Shown: in pieces, positions 29,871-40,027 of the stretch
Position numbering within the stretch: the first letter of the stretch is position 1
Layout: every line of letters starts with the position of its first letter
Source of the DNA: Escherichia coli DSM 30083 = JCM 1649 = ATCC 11775
Lineage (GTDB): Bacteria; Pseudomonadota; Gammaproteobacteria; Enterobacterales; Enterobacteriaceae
Length of the DNA: 64,000 nucleotides
Assembly (NCBI RefSeq): GCF_003697165.2
Contig: NZ_CP033092.2
Location: forward strand, 2,852,001-2,916,000
Direction: 5' to 3'
The notes under the pieces: generated by a model
The model's database searches: none
What the model was told of the DNA's origin: nothing
The model's input: the letters and a program-made list of their open reading frames with translations, nothing else
Program-made: the position numbers and the translations under genes

Positions 29871-30977
29871 ATGTCTGAAACCGCAAAAAAAGTAATCGTC
29901 GGCATGTCCGGCGGTGTCGATTCCTCCGTTTCTGCCTGGCTGTTGCAACAACAGGGATATCAGGTCGAAGGCCTGTTTATGAAGAACTGGGAAGAAGACG
30001 ACGGTGAGGAATATTGCACAGCGGCAGCGGATCTGGCTGATGCCCAGGCTGTCTGCGACAAGCTCGGCATTGAACTGCACACCGTTAACTTTGCTGCCGA
30101 GTACTGGGACAACGTCTTCGAACTGTTCCTTGCCGAATATAAAGCCGGTCGCACGCCAAATCCGGATATTCTGTGCAACAAAGAGATCAAATTTAAAGCT
30201 TTCCTCGAATTTGCCGCCGAAGATTTAGGTGCCGATTATATCGCTACCGGTCATTACGTACGTCGGGCAGATGTCGATGGCAAGAGCCGCCTGCTGCGTG
30301 GCCTGGACAGCAATAAAGACCAGAGCTACTTCCTTTATACGCTCAGCCATGAGCAAATTGCGCAAAGCCTGTTCCCGGTCGGCGAACTGGAAAAACCGCA
30401 GGTGCGTAAGATTGCTGAAGATCTCGGTCTGGTCACCGCGAAGAAAAAAGACTCTACCGGTATCTGCTTTATCGGCGAGCGTAAATTCCGCGAGTTCCTG
30501 GGCCGTTATCTCCCGGCGCAACCGGGCAAAATCATTACCGTCGATGGCGATGAAATTGGTGAGCACCAGGGGCTGATGTATCACACCCTCGGTCAGCGTA
30601 AAGGTCTGGGTATCGGTGGCACCAAAGACGGCACCGAAGAACCGTGGTATGTGGTCGATAAAGACGTCGAAAACAACATTCTGATTGTTGCGCAAGGCCA
30701 TGAACACCCGCGTCTGATGTCTGTCGGTCTGATTGCCCAGCAGCTGCACTGGGTCGATCGCGAGCCGTTCACCGGTACTATGCGTTGCACAGTAAAAACC
30801 CGCTATCGCCAGACCGACATCCCGTGCACCGTCAAGGCGCTGGACGCTGATCGCATTGAAGTGATTTTCGATGAGCCGGTTGCCGCCGTGACGCCGGGCC
30901 AGTCTGCCGTTTTCTATAACGGTGAAGTGTGCCTCGGTGGCGGTATTATTGAGCAGCGTCTGCCGCTGCCGGTCTGA
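29871..30977 (+). CDS. mnmA: tRNA-specific 2-thiouridylase MnmA
   Basis: 368 residues from ATG 29871. The PP-loop is GMSGGVDSSVSAWLL (residues about 11-25). Catalytic cysteines are in NPDILCNKEIKF (Cys102) and DSTGICFIGERKF (Cys199). It adds sulphur to wobble U34 of tRNA-Lys, Glu and Gln, with sulphur passed by IscS and the Tus relay. A GTG/ATG upstream extension (29826) is weaker. It overlaps no neighbour. hflD follows after 35 bases. Confidence 0.96.
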   Translation: MSETAKKVIVGMSGGVDSSVSAWLLQQQGYQVEGLFMKNWEEDDGEEYCTAAADLADAQAVCDKLGIELHTVNFAAEYWDNVFELFLAEYKAGRTPNPDILCNKEIKFKAFLEFAAEDLGADYIATGHYVRRADVDGKSRLLRGLDSNKDQSYFLYTLSHEQIAQSLFPVGELEKPQVRKIAEDLGLVTAKKKDSTGICFIGERKFREFLGRYLPAQPGKIITVDGDEIGEHQGLMYHTLGQRKGLGIGGTKDGTEEPWYVVDKDVENNILIVAQGHEHPRLMSVGLIAQQLHWVDREPFTGTMRCTVKTRYRQTDIPCTVKALDADRIEVIFDEPVAAVTPGQSAVFYNGEVCLGGGIIEQRLPLPV

Positions 30978-31012
30978 TTATTATCTTTACTTAAAACAAG
31001 GAAGCAGTGAAC

Positions 31013-31654
31013 GTGGCAAAGAATTACTATGACATCACCCTCGCCCTTGCCGGTATTTGTCAGTCGGCACGCCTGGTGCAACAACTCGCTCACCAGGGGC
31101 ATTGTGATGGCGATGCGCTACACGTCTCACTCAACAGTATTATCGATATGAACCCCAGCTCAACGCTGGCGGTTTTTGGCGGTAGCGAAGCCAACCTGCG
31201 CGTCGGGCTGGAAACCTTGCTCGGCGTACTCAATGCCAGCAGTCGCCAGGGCTTAAACGCCGAATTAACCCGCTACACACTCAGTCTGATGGTGCTTGAG
31301 CGCAAACTCTCCTCAGCGAAAGGTGCGCTCGACACTCTGGGCAACCGGATCAACGGCCTGCAACGCCAGCTCGAACACTTCGATTTACAGTCCGAAACGC
31401 TGATGAGCGCGATGGCTGCCATCTATGTTGATGTTATCAGCCCGCTTGGCCCGCGCATTCAGGTCACTGGTTCCCCTGCTGTACTGCAAAGCCCACAGGT
31501 GCAGGCGAAAGTTCGCGCAACCCTGCTGGCAGGCATTCGCGCCGCCGTGCTCTGGCACCAGGTCGGCGGCGGTCGTCTGCAACTGATGTTTTCTCGTAAT
31601 CGCCTGACCACTCAGGCAAAACAAATTCTTGCTCATTTAACCCCGGAGTTGTGA
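31013..31654 (+). CDS. hflD: HflD lysogenization regulator
   Basis: 213 residues from GTG 31013. Peripheral inner-membrane protein that binds phage CII and promotes its breakdown, thereby lowering lysogenization. Its substrate CII is encoded in this same window by the prophage (16918). Motifs AKNYYDITLALAGICQSARLV at the start, SLNSIIDMNPSSTLAVFGGS, and VLWHQVGGGRLQLMFSR at the end. It lies four bases upstream of purB, with which it is co-transcribed. Confidence 0.95.
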   Translation: MAKNYYDITLALAGICQSARLVQQLAHQGHCDGDALHVSLNSIIDMNPSSTLAVFGGSEANLRVGLETLLGVLNASSRQGLNAELTRYTLSLMVLERKLSSAKGALDTLGNRINGLQRQLEHFDLQSETLMSAMAAIYVDVISPLGPRIQVTGSPAVLQSPQVQAKVRATLLAGIRAAVLWHQVGGGRLQLMFSRNRLTTQAKQILAHLTPEL

Positions 31655-31657
31655 TCT

Positions 31658-33028
31658 ATGGAATTATCCTCACTGACCGCCGTTTCCCCTGTCGATGGAC
31701 GCTACGGCGATAAAGTCAGCGCGCTGCGCGGGATTTTCAGCGAATACGGTTTGCTGAAATTCCGTGTACAAGTTGAAGTACGTTGGCTGCAAAAACTGGC
31801 CGCGCACGCAGCGATCAAGGAAGTTCCTGCTTTTGCTGCCGACGCAATCGGTTACCTTGATGCAATTGTCGCCAGTTTCAGCGAAGAAGATGCAGCACGC
31901 ATCAAAACCATCGAGCGTACCACTAACCACGACGTTAAAGCGGTTGAGTATTTCCTGAAAGAAAAAGTGGCGGATATCCCGGAACTGCACGCGGTTTCTG
32001 AATTCATCCACTTTGCCTGTACTTCGGAAGATATCAATAACCTCTCCCACGCATTAATGCTGAAAACCGCGCGTGATGAAGTGATCCTGCCGTACTGGCG
32101 TCAACTGATTGATGGCATTAAAGATCTCGCCGTTCAGTATCGCGATATCCCGCTGCTGTCTCGTACCCACGGTCAGCCAGCCACGCCGTCAACCATCGGT
32201 AAAGAGATGGCTAATGTCGCCTACCGTATGGAGCGCCAGTACCGCCAGCTTAATCAGGTGGAGATCCTCGGCAAAATCAACGGCGCTGTCGGTAACTACA
32301 ACGCCCACATCGCCGCTTACCCGGAAGTTGACTGGCATCAGTTCAGCGAAGAGTTCGTCACCTCGCTGGGTATTCAGTGGAACCCGTACACCACCCAGAT
32401 CGAACCGCACGACTACATTGCCGAACTGTTTGATTGCGTTGCGCGCTTCAACACCATTCTGATCGACTTTGACCGTGACGTCTGGGGTTATATCGCCCTT
32501 AACCACTTCAAACAGAAAACTATTGCTGGTGAGATTGGTTCTTCCACCATGCCGCATAAAGTTAACCCGATCGACTTCGAAAACTCCGAAGGGAACCTGG
32601 GCCTTTCCAACGCGGTATTGCAGCACCTGGCAAGCAAACTGCCAGTTTCCCGCTGGCAGCGTGACCTGACCGACTCCACCGTGCTGCGTAACCTCGGCGT
32701 GGGTATCGGTTATGCGCTGATTGCGTATCAATCCACCCTGAAAGGCGTGAGCAAACTGGAAGTGAACCGTGACCATCTACTGGATGAACTGGATCACAAC
32801 TGGGAAGTGCTGGCTGAACCAATCCAGACAGTTATGCGTCGCTATGGCATCGAAAAACCGTACGAGAAGCTGAAAGAGCTGACTCGCGGTAAGCGCGTTG
32901 ACGCCGAAGGCATGAAGCAGTTTATCGATGGTCTGGCGTTGCCAGAAGAAGAGAAAGCCCGCCTGAAAGCGATGACGCCGGCTAACTACATTGGTCGCGC
33001 CATCACCATGGTTGATGAGCTGAAATAA
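31658..33028 (+). CDS. purB: Adenylosuccinate lyase
   Basis: 456 residues, fumarase/aspartase superfamily. It cuts SAICAR to AICAR and adenylosuccinate to AMP plus fumarate in purine synthesis. The signature loop GSSTMPHKVNPIDFEN holds the catalytic Ser295. THGQPATPSTIGKE and TSEDINNLSHAL are the other conserved blocks. In an operon with hflD, PurR-regulated in K-12. Confidence 0.97.
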   Translation: MELSSLTAVSPVDGRYGDKVSALRGIFSEYGLLKFRVQVEVRWLQKLAAHAAIKEVPAFAADAIGYLDAIVASFSEEDAARIKTIERTTNHDVKAVEYFLKEKVADIPELHAVSEFIHFACTSEDINNLSHALMLKTARDEVILPYWRQLIDGIKDLAVQYRDIPLLSRTHGQPATPSTIGKEMANVAYRMERQYRQLNQVEILGKINGAVGNYNAHIAAYPEVDWHQFSEEFVTSLGIQWNPYTTQIEPHDYIAELFDCVARFNTILIDFDRDVWGYIALNHFKQKTIAGEIGSSTMPHKVNPIDFENSEGNLGLSNAVLQHLASKLPVSRWQRDLTDSTVLRNLGVGIGYALIAYQSTLKGVSKLEVNRDHLLDELDHNWEVLAEPIQTVMRRYGIEKPYEKLKELTRGKRVDAEGMKQFIDGLALPEEEKARLKAMTPANYIGRAITMVDELK

Positions 33029-33041
33029 GCCTCAAAACAGT

Positions 33042-33064
33042 GCCGGATGGCGATGCTGTCCGGC
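33042..33064 (+). terminator. Hairpin after purB
   Basis: GCCGGA (33042-33047) and TCCGGC (33059-33064) form a stem in a REP-like sequence before phoP. No strong T-run follows, so it may stabilise or terminate the purB mRNA only in part. Confidence 0.5.
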
Positions 33065-33118
33065 CTGCTTATTAAGATTATCCACTTTTTGTTTTTTCAC
33101 TTTACCTCCCCTCCCCGC

Positions 33119-33136
33119 TGGTTTATTTAATGTTTA
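33119..33136 (+). promoter_or_regulatory. PhoP box upstream of phoP
   Basis: TGGTTTATTTAATGTTTA is a direct repeat of GTTTA with spacing as in the PhoP consensus. It lies about 60 bases ahead of phoP and fits autoregulation known in K-12. Confidence 0.8.
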
Positions 33137-33196
33137 CCCCCATAACCACATAATCGCGTTACACTATTTTAATAATTAAGACAGGGAGAAATAAAA

Positions 33197-33868
33197 ATGC
33201 GCGTACTGGTTGTTGAAGACAATGCGTTGTTACGTCACCATCTTAAAGTTCAGATACAGGATGCTGGTCATCAGGTCGATGACGCAGAAGATGCCAAAGA
33301 AGCCGATTATTATCTCAATGAACATTTACCTGATATTGCGATTGTCGATCTCGGATTGCCTGACGAGGATGGTCTGTCACTGATTCGCCGCTGGCGTAGC
33401 AATGATGTTTCACTGCCGATTCTGGTATTAACCGCCCGTGAGAGCTGGCAGGACAAAGTCGAAGTATTAAGTGCCGGTGCTGATGATTACGTGACTAAAC
33501 CGTTTCATATTGAAGAGGTGATGGCGCGAATGCAGGCATTAATGCGGCGTAATAGTGGTCTGGCTTCACAGGTCATTTCGCTACCACCGTTTCAGGTTGA
33601 TCTCTCCCGCCGTGAATTATCTATTAATGACGAAGTGATCAAACTGACCGCGTTCGAATACACCATTATGGAAACGTTGATACGCAATAATGGCAAAGTG
33701 GTGAGCAAAGATTCGTTAATGCTCCAACTCTATCCGGATGCGGAGCTGCGGGAAAGTCATACCATAGATGTACTGATGGGACGTCTGCGCAAAAAAATAC
33801 AGGCACAATATCCGCAAGAAGTGATTACCACCGTTCGCGGCCAGGGCTATCTGTTCGAATTGCGCTGA
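33197..33868 (+). CDS. phoP: Response regulator PhoP
   Basis: 223 residues, OmpR family. The receiver domain has Asp51 (VDLGLPDEDG) as phospho-acceptor, Glu8/Asp9 in VVEDN and Lys101 in KPFH. The C-terminal winged helix covers about 125-223. With PhoQ it controls Mg2+ and acid/antimicrobial peptide responses. The stop overlaps the phoQ start by one base. Confidence 0.97.
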   Translation: MRVLVVEDNALLRHHLKVQIQDAGHQVDDAEDAKEADYYLNEHLPDIAIVDLGLPDEDGLSLIRRWRSNDVSLPILVLTARESWQDKVEVLSAGADDYVTKPFHIEEVMARMQALMRRNSGLASQVISLPPFQVDLSRRELSINDEVIKLTAFEYTIMETLIRNNGKVVSKDSLMLQLYPDAELRESHTIDVLMGRLRKKIQAQYPQEVITTVRGQGYLFELR

Positions 33869-35328
33869 TGAAAAAATTACTGCATCTTTTTTTCCCGCTC
33901 TCGCTGCGGGTACGTTTTCTGTTAGCAACGGCAGCAGTAGTATTGGTGCTTTCGCTTGCCTACGGAATGGTTGCGCTGATCGGTTATAGCGTCAGTTTCG
34001 ATAAAACCACGTTTCGGCTGTTACGTGGCGAGAGCAATCTGTTCTATACCCTTGCGAAGTGGGAAAACAATAAGTTGCATGTCGAGTTACCCGAAAATAT
34101 CGACAAGCAAAGCCCCACGATGACACTAATTTATGATGAGAACGGGCAGCTTTTATGGGCGCAACGTGACGTGCCCTGGCTGATGAAGATGATCCAGCCT
34201 GACTGGCTGAAATCGAATGGTTTTCATGAAATTGAAGCGGATGTTAACGATACCAGCCTCTTGCTGAGTGGAGATCATTCGATACAGCAACAGTTGCAGG
34301 AAGTGCGGGAAGATGATGACGACGCGGAGATGACCCACTCGGTGGCGGTAAACGTCTACCCGGCAACATCGCGGATGCCAAAGTTAACCATTGTGGTGGT
34401 GGATACCATTCCGGTGGAGCTAAAAAGTTCCTATATGGTCTGGAGCTGGTTTATCTATGTGCTCTCAGCCAATCTGCTGTTAGTGATCCCGCTGCTGTGG
34501 GTCGCCGCCTGGTGGAGTTTACGCCCCATCGAAGCCCTGGCAAAAGAAGTCCGCGAACTGGAAGAACATAACCGTGAATTGCTCAATCCAGCCACAACGC
34601 GAGAACTGACCAGTCTGGTACGAAACCTGAACCGACTGTTAAAAAGTGAACGCGAACGTTACGACAAATATCGTACAACGCTCACCGACCTGACCCATAG
34701 TCTGAAAACGCCACTGGCGGTGCTGCAAAGTACGCTGCGTTCTCTGCGTAGTGAGAAGATGAGCGTCAGTGATGCTGAGCCGGTAATGCTGGAGCAAATC
34801 AGCCGCATTTCACAGCAAATTGGCTACTACCTGCATCGTGCCAGTATGCGCGGCGGGACATTGCTTAGCCGCGAGCTGCATCCGGTCGCGCCACTGTTGG
34901 ACAATCTCACCTCGGCGCTGAACAAAGTGTATCAACGCAAAGGTGTCAATATCTCTCTCGATATCTCGCCAGAAATCAGCTTTGTTGGTGAGCAGAATGA
35001 TTTTGTCGAAGTGATGGGCAACGTGCTGGATAACGCCTGTAAATATTGCCTCGAGTTTGTCGAAATTTCTGCAAGGCAAACCGACGAGCATCTCTATATT
35101 GTGGTCGAGGATGATGGCCCCGGTATTCCATTAAGCAAGCGAGAGGTCATTTTCGACCGTGGTCAACGGGTTGATACTTTACGCCCTGGGCAAGGTGTGG
35201 GGCTGGCGGTAGCCCGCGAAATCACCGAGCAATATGAGGGTAAAATCGTCGCCGGAGAGAGCATGCTGGGCGGTGCGCGGATGGAGGTGATTTTTGGTCG
35301 CCAGCATTCTGCGCCGAAAGATGAATAA
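33868..35328 (+). CDS. phoQ: Sensor kinase PhoQ
   Basis: 486 residues. Two membrane helices (about 17-38 and 195-215) flank the periplasmic sensor, which has an acidic patch (EVREDDDDAEMTH near 146-158) that binds divalent ions. HAMP, then the DHp domain with His277 in LTDLTHSLKTPLAVLQ, and ATPase motifs NVLDNACKYC and DDGPGI. It phosphorylates PhoP at low Mg2+. Co-transcribed with phoP. Confidence 0.97.
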   Translation: MKKLLHLFFPLSLRVRFLLATAAVVLVLSLAYGMVALIGYSVSFDKTTFRLLRGESNLFYTLAKWENNKLHVELPENIDKQSPTMTLIYDENGQLLWAQRDVPWLMKMIQPDWLKSNGFHEIEADVNDTSLLLSGDHSIQQQLQEVREDDDDAEMTHSVAVNVYPATSRMPKLTIVVVDTIPVELKSSYMVWSWFIYVLSANLLLVIPLLWVAAWWSLRPIEALAKEVRELEEHNRELLNPATTRELTSLVRNLNRLLKSERERYDKYRTTLTDLTHSLKTPLAVLQSTLRSLRSEKMSVSDAEPVMLEQISRISQQIGYYLHRASMRGGTLLSRELHPVAPLLDNLTSALNKVYQRKGVNISLDISPEISFVGEQNDFVEVMGNVLDNACKYCLEFVEISARQTDEHLYIVVEDDGPGIPLSKREVIFDRGQRVDTLRPGQGVGLAVAREITEQYEGKIVAGESMLGGARMEVIFGRQHSAPKDE

Positions 35329-35403
35329 ATATGTCCATACTTCACGCATTACGTTAAGCATCCGTTATAATCGGTTGCAGATACCAGCCTGTGGATGCTT
35401 AAC

Positions 35404-36525
35404 ATGGAATACCAACTCACTCTTAACTGGCCCGATTTTCTTGAACGTCACTGGCAGAAACGCCCGGTGGTGTTAAAACGCGGCTTTAATAATTTTATTG
35501 ACCCGATCTCTCCAGACGAGTTGGCGGGTCTGGCGATGGAAAGCGAAGTCGACAGTCGACTGGTCAGTCATCAGGATGGCAAATGGCAGGTCAGCCACGG
35601 TCCATTCGAAAGCTACGATCATCTCGGTGAAACTAACTGGTCATTGTTAGTGCAAGCAGTGAACCACTGGCATGAGCCGACCGCTGCGCTAATGCGACCG
35701 TTCCGTGAACTACCGGACTGGCGTATTGATGATCTGATGATCTCTTTTTCTGTACCGGGCGGCGGCGTCGGCCCGCATCTCGATCAGTACGACGTGTTTA
35801 TCATTCAGGGTACCGGTCGTCGTCGCTGGCGAGTGGGCGAAAAGCTGCAAATGAAACAGCACTGCCCGCACCCGGACCTGTTACAGGTCGATCCGTTCGA
35901 AGCCATCATCGATGAAGAGCTGGAGCCTGGCGATATTCTTTATATTCCGCCAGGATTCCCGCATGAAGGCTACGCGCTGGAAAATGCGATGAACTATTCC
36001 GTGGGTTTTCGCGCGCCAAATACGCGGGAACTGATTAGCGGATTTGCCGATTATGTGCTGCAACGTGAACTGGGCGGCAACTACTACAGCGATCCTGATG
36101 TTCCACCTCGCGCTCATCCTGCGGACGTTCTGCCGCAAGAGATGGATAAACTGCGTGAGATGATGCTCGAATTGATCAACCAGCCGGAACACTTTAAACA
36201 ATGGTTTGGCGAGTTTATATCCCAGTCACGTCATGAACTGGACATCGCGCCGCCAGAGCCGCCTTATCAGCCGGATGAAATCTACGATGCGCTGAAACAA
36301 GGTGATGTGCTGGTGCGCCTGGGGGGTCTGCGCGTATTGCGCATTGGCGACGACGTGTATGCCAATGGTGAGAAGATCGATTCCCCGCACCGTCCGGCAC
36401 TGGATGCGCTCGCCAGCAACATTGCGCTGACCGCGGAGAATTTTGGCGATGCGCTGGAAGATCCGTCATTCCTCGCGATGCTCGCGGCGCTGGTCAATAG
36501 CGGATACTGGTTCTTCGAAGGGTAA
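35404..36525 (+). CDS. roxA: Ribosomal protein L16 arginine hydroxylase
   Basis: 373 residues, JmjC-type 2-oxoglutarate/Fe(II) oxygenase (YcfD) that hydroxylates Arg81 of L16. Iron ligands are visible in GPHLDQYD (His125, Asp127) and FPHEGYALE (His187). The C-terminal winged-helix domain follows. The start at 35404 (MEYQLTLNWP) gives the K-12 length. Confidence 0.95.
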   Translation: MEYQLTLNWPDFLERHWQKRPVVLKRGFNNFIDPISPDELAGLAMESEVDSRLVSHQDGKWQVSHGPFESYDHLGETNWSLLVQAVNHWHEPTAALMRPFRELPDWRIDDLMISFSVPGGGVGPHLDQYDVFIIQGTGRRRWRVGEKLQMKQHCPHPDLLQVDPFEAIIDEELEPGDILYIPPGFPHEGYALENAMNYSVGFRAPNTRELISGFADYVLQRELGGNYYSDPDVPPRAHPADVLPQEMDKLREMMLELINQPEHFKQWFGEFISQSRHELDIAPPEPPYQPDEIYDALKQGDVLVRLGGLRVLRIGDDVYANGEKIDSPHRPALDALASNIALTAENFGDALEDPSFLAMLAALVNSGYWFFEG

Positions 36526-36540
36526 GTTTGGATTTAAGCC

Positions 36541-36569
36541 GGATGCGGCATCACATGCCGCATCCCTTT
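36541..36569. terminator. Bidirectional terminator between roxA and pepT
   Basis: GGATGCGGCA (36541-36550) and TGCCGCATCC (36556-36565) form a perfect stem with CTTTT after it on the plus strand. It separates two converging genes. Confidence 0.82.
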
Positions 36570-36573
36570 TCGC

Positions 36574-37800
36574 TTACTTCCGTTGCGCCGTCAACTCGGC
36601 AATACGGACGATCACCTGCACCGCTTTTTCCATACCTTCCAGAGTCACAAACTCATGCTTACCATGATAGTTGTAACCGCCAGTGAACAGGTTCGGGCAC
36701 GGTAATCCCATAAACGACAACTGCGCGCCGTCGGTACCGCCGCGGATCGGTTTCAGTTCCGGTTCAATATCGCAGTCACGCATCGCCTGCTGGGCGATAT
36801 CGAGAATATGCGGATGCTCAACCACTTTCTCGCGCATATTGTAGTAACTGTCTTCAATCACCAGTTCAATGTAGCAATCAGGATGTAACCCTTTGCCCAC
36901 TTTTTTGGCGATCTCCATCATTTTACGTTTACGCGCTTCAAACTGTTTACGGTCGAAATCACGGATGATGTAGTGCATATCGGCCCGTTCAACGGTGCCT
37001 TTCATGCTCGCCAGGTGATAGAAACCTTCATAGCCTTCTGTCATTTCCGGGCTTTCATCCGCCGGAACTTCCGCATGAATACGTGCCGCCAGCGACAGCG
37101 CATTTACCATCACTCCTTTCGCCGTGCCCGGGTGAACATTGTTACCGACAATTTTGATATTGACCGACGCGGCGTTGAAGTTTTCAAACTCCAGTTCGCC
37201 GACGCCACCACCATCAACGGTGTATGCCCAGCGGGCATCGAAGGCGTCAACATCAAAATGCTTCGCCCCTTTGCCCACTTCTTCATCCGGGGTAAAGGCG
37301 ACGCGAATATCACCATGCGGAATGTTTTTTTGTTGCAATACCGCCAGCGCGGTCATGATTTCTGCAATACCTGCTTTGTCATCGGCACCTAACAAGGTTT
37401 TACCATCGGTGGTAATCAGCGTCTGACCCAGTAGCTGATGCAGCACCGGGAACATAACCGGTGATAAAACTTCATCGCCGATACCCAGCGCAATATCGCC
37501 ACCGCGATAGTTTTCAACAATTTGCGGATTCACATTTTTGCCGCTGCAATCCGGTGAGGTATCCACATGAGAAATAAAGCCAATCGCCGGGATATCGCCA
37601 GGGACGTTAGCCGGTAACGTCGCCATCAAAGTGCCCTTCTCACTTAAGGTCACATTGATAAGCCCCATCTCTTCGAGCTGCTCTTTCAGCAGATGCAATA
37701 ACTTCCATTGGCCTTCCGTGCTGGGAACCTGTCTCACCCCTGCCTTTGATTGGGTATCCAGAGACACGTAGTTCAAAAATCGCTCAAGTAGTTTATCCAT
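36574..37800 (-). CDS. pepT: Peptidase T (tripeptidase)
   Basis: 408 residues, M20 dizinc peptidase releasing N-terminal residues from tripeptides. Metal and catalytic motifs: SHVDTSPD (His78, Asp80), GADDKAG (Asp140), TPDEEVGKG (Glu173/174), DVDAFDA (Asp196), and the last His in NYHGKHEFV. Start at 37800 (MDKLLERFLNY); an upstream in-frame ATG adds 14 residues with no ribosome site. FNR-regulated in K-12. Divergent from potA. Confidence 0.96.
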   Translation of the reverse strand: MDKLLERFLNYVSLDTQSKAGVRQVPSTEGQWKLLHLLKEQLEEMGLINVTLSEKGTLMATLPANVPGDIPAIGFISHVDTSPDCSGKNVNPQIVENYRGGDIALGIGDEVLSPVMFPVLHQLLGQTLITTDGKTLLGADDKAGIAEIMTALAVLQQKNIPHGDIRVAFTPDEEVGKGAKHFDVDAFDARWAYTVDGGGVGELEFENFNAASVNIKIVGNNVHPGTAKGVMVNALSLAARIHAEVPADESPEMTEGYEGFYHLASMKGTVERADMHYIIRDFDRKQFEARKRKMMEIAKKVGKGLHPDCYIELVIEDSYYNMREKVVEHPHILDIAQQAMRDCDIEPELKPIRGGTDGAQLSFMGLPCPNLFTGGYNYHGKHEFVTLEGMEKAVQVIVRIAELTAQRK

Positions 37801-38049
37801 GTAGTCACCCTCACTTTTTGTGACAACATTATTAAGAAGCAAGAAAAGACAAATATTGCGTCAGGTCACTTTTAGCCCTGCAAGCGGGAATATTTATCAG
37901 CATTACCTTAATGAATATAAAGCTAAGCCAGTAATTCACAACAAAGATTGGCGATTCAAGCGGTTTGCCGTAGAATTACCGCCCTCATTAAGAGTCACCA
38001 AGGTGGTTAACCACAAACCCCGCATCGGTAAGCCATCCGTTGCGTTTAC

Positions 38050-39186
38050 ATGGGACAGAGTAAAAAATTGAATAAACAACCGAATTCGCTTTCACCGCTG
38101 GTGCAATTGGCGGGAATTCGCAAATGCTTTGATGGTAAAGAGGTCATTCCCCAGCTGGATCTGACTATCAACAATGGCGAGTTCCTCACGCTGCTTGGCC
38201 CTTCTGGCTGCGGTAAAACAACCGTTCTTCGCCTGATTGCAGGTCTGGAAACTGTTGATTCCGGACGCATCATGCTGGATAACGAGGACATCACCCACGT
38301 TCCGGCGGAAAACCGCTATGTGAACACTGTTTTCCAAAGCTACGCACTTTTCCCCCACATGACCGTGTTCGAAAATGTGGCCTTTGGGTTGCGCATGCAA
38401 AAAACCCCCGCTGCTGAAATTACGCCCCGCGTGATGGAAGCCCTGCGGATGGTGCAGCTGGAAACCTTCGCTCAACGCAAACCGCATCAGCTCTCTGGTG
38501 GTCAACAGCAACGCGTCGCCATTGCTCGCGCGGTGGTTAACAAGCCTCGTCTGTTGTTGCTGGATGAGTCGCTCTCAGCGCTGGATTACAAACTGCGCAA
38601 GCAAATGCAGAACGAGCTGAAAGCGTTACAGCGTAAGCTTGGCATTACATTCGTGTTCGTAACTCACGACCAGGAAGAAGCACTTACCATGTCGGACAGG
38701 ATCGTGGTGATGCGCGATGGTCGCATTGAGCAAGACGGCACGCCGCGTGAAATCTACGAAGAGCCGAAAAACCTGTTTGTTGCCGGGTTTATTGGCGAAA
38801 TCAATATGTTTAACGCCACTGTCATCGAACGTCTCGACGAGCAGCGCGTACGCGCCAACGTTGAAGGCCGCGAATGTAATATCTACGTTAACTTCGCCGT
38901 TGAACCGGGGCAAAAACTGCATGTTCTGCTGCGCCCGGAAGACTTACGTGTTGAAGAGATTAACGACGACAACCACGCCGAAGGGCTGATTGGTTACGTT
39001 CGCGAGCGTAACTACAAAGGCATGACGCTGGAGTCGGTTGTTGAGCTGGAAAATGGCAAGATGGTGATGGTCAGCGAATTCTTCAATGAAGACGATCCTG
39101 ACTTTGACCACTCTCTCGACCAAAAAATGGCCATTAATTGGGTAGAAAGCTGGGAGGTCGTACTGGCTGATGAAGAACACAAGTAA
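38050..39186 (+). CDS. potA: Spermidine/putrescine ABC ATPase
   Basis: 378 residues. Walker A GPSGCGKTT (about 50-58), ABC signature LSGGQQQR, Walker B LLLLDES, switch His THDQEE. The C-terminal TOBE/regulatory domain binds spermidine in K-12 and inhibits transport. First gene of potABCD, overlapping potB by 17 bases. Confidence 0.97.
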   Translation: MGQSKKLNKQPNSLSPLVQLAGIRKCFDGKEVIPQLDLTINNGEFLTLLGPSGCGKTTVLRLIAGLETVDSGRIMLDNEDITHVPAENRYVNTVFQSYALFPHMTVFENVAFGLRMQKTPAAEITPRVMEALRMVQLETFAQRKPHQLSGGQQQRVAIARAVVNKPRLLLLDESLSALDYKLRKQMQNELKALQRKLGITFVFVTHDQEEALTMSDRIVVMRDGRIEQDGTPREIYEEPKNLFVAGFIGEINMFNATVIERLDEQRVRANVEGRECNIYVNFAVEPGQKLHVLLRPEDLRVEEINDDNHAEGLIGYVRERNYKGMTLESVVELENGKMVMVSEFFNEDDPDFDHSLDQKMAINWVESWEVVLADEEHK

Positions 39187-40027
39187 GTTCCAGAATGTAG
39201 TGATTGTCACTATTGTCGGTTGGCTTGTGTTGTTTGTCTTTCTGCCCAACCTGATGATCATTGGCACCAGCTTTTTGACCCGCGACGACGCCAGTTTCGT
39301 CAAAATGGTCTTTACGCTGGATAACTACACGCGTCTGCTCGATCCGCTCTATTTTGAAGTGCTATTGCACTCGCTGAATATGGCGCTGATCGCCACCCTC
39401 GCCTGCCTGGTGCTGGGCTATCCTTTTGCCTGGTTTCTGGCGAAGCTGCCACACAAGGTGCGTCCGCTGCTGCTGTTTCTGCTGATTGTTCCGTTCTGGA
39501 CCAACTCATTGATTCGTATTTACGGGCTGAAAATTTTCCTCAGCACCAAAGGCTATCTCAACGAGTTTTTGCTCTGGCTGGGCGTTATCGATACACCAAT
39601 TCGCATCATGTTCACGCCTAGTGCGGTGATTATCGGTCTGGTTTACATTCTGCTGCCGTTTATGGTGATGCCGCTGTACTCCAGTATCGAAAAACTGGAT
39701 AAGCCGTTGCTTGAGGCGGCGCGCGATCTCGGTGCCAGCAAGTTGCAGACCTTTATCCGCATCATTATCCCACTAACGATGCCGGGAATTATTGCCGGAT
39801 GTCTGCTGGTGATGCTGCCAGCGATGGGCCTGTTCTATGTGTCCGACCTGATGGGCGGTGCGAAAAACCTGCTGATCGGTAACGTCATCAAGGTACAGTT
39901 CCTCAATATTCGTGACTGGCCGTTTGGTGCAGCCACCAGCATTACGCTGACTATCGTAATGGGCCTGATGTTGCTGGTTTACTGGCGCGCTTCTCGTCTG
40001 CTGAATAAGAAGGTGGAACTCGAATGA
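39170..40027 (+). CDS. potB: Spermidine/putrescine permease PotB
   Basis: 285 residues from ATG 39170. A later GTG at 39200 would give 275 residues, the form listed for K-12 in some databases. Six membrane helices with the EAA loop LLEAARDLGASKLQTFIRIIIP (shown in part: EAARDLGASKLQTFI). Forms the channel with PotC. Overlaps potA and potC. Confidence 0.95.
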   Translation: MKNTSKFQNVVIVTIVGWLVLFVFLPNLMIIGTSFLTRDDASFVKMVFTLDNYTRLLDPLYFEVLLHSLNMALIATLACLVLGYPFAWFLAKLPHKVRPLLLFLLIVPFWTNSLIRIYGLKIFLSTKGYLNEFLLWLGVIDTPIRIMFTPSAVIIGLVYILLPFMVMPLYSSIEKLDKPLLEAARDLGASKLQTFIRIIIPLTMPGIIAGCLLVMLPAMGLFYVSDLMGGAKNLLIGNVIKVQFLNIRDWPFGAATSITLTIVMGLMLLVYWRASRLLNKKVELE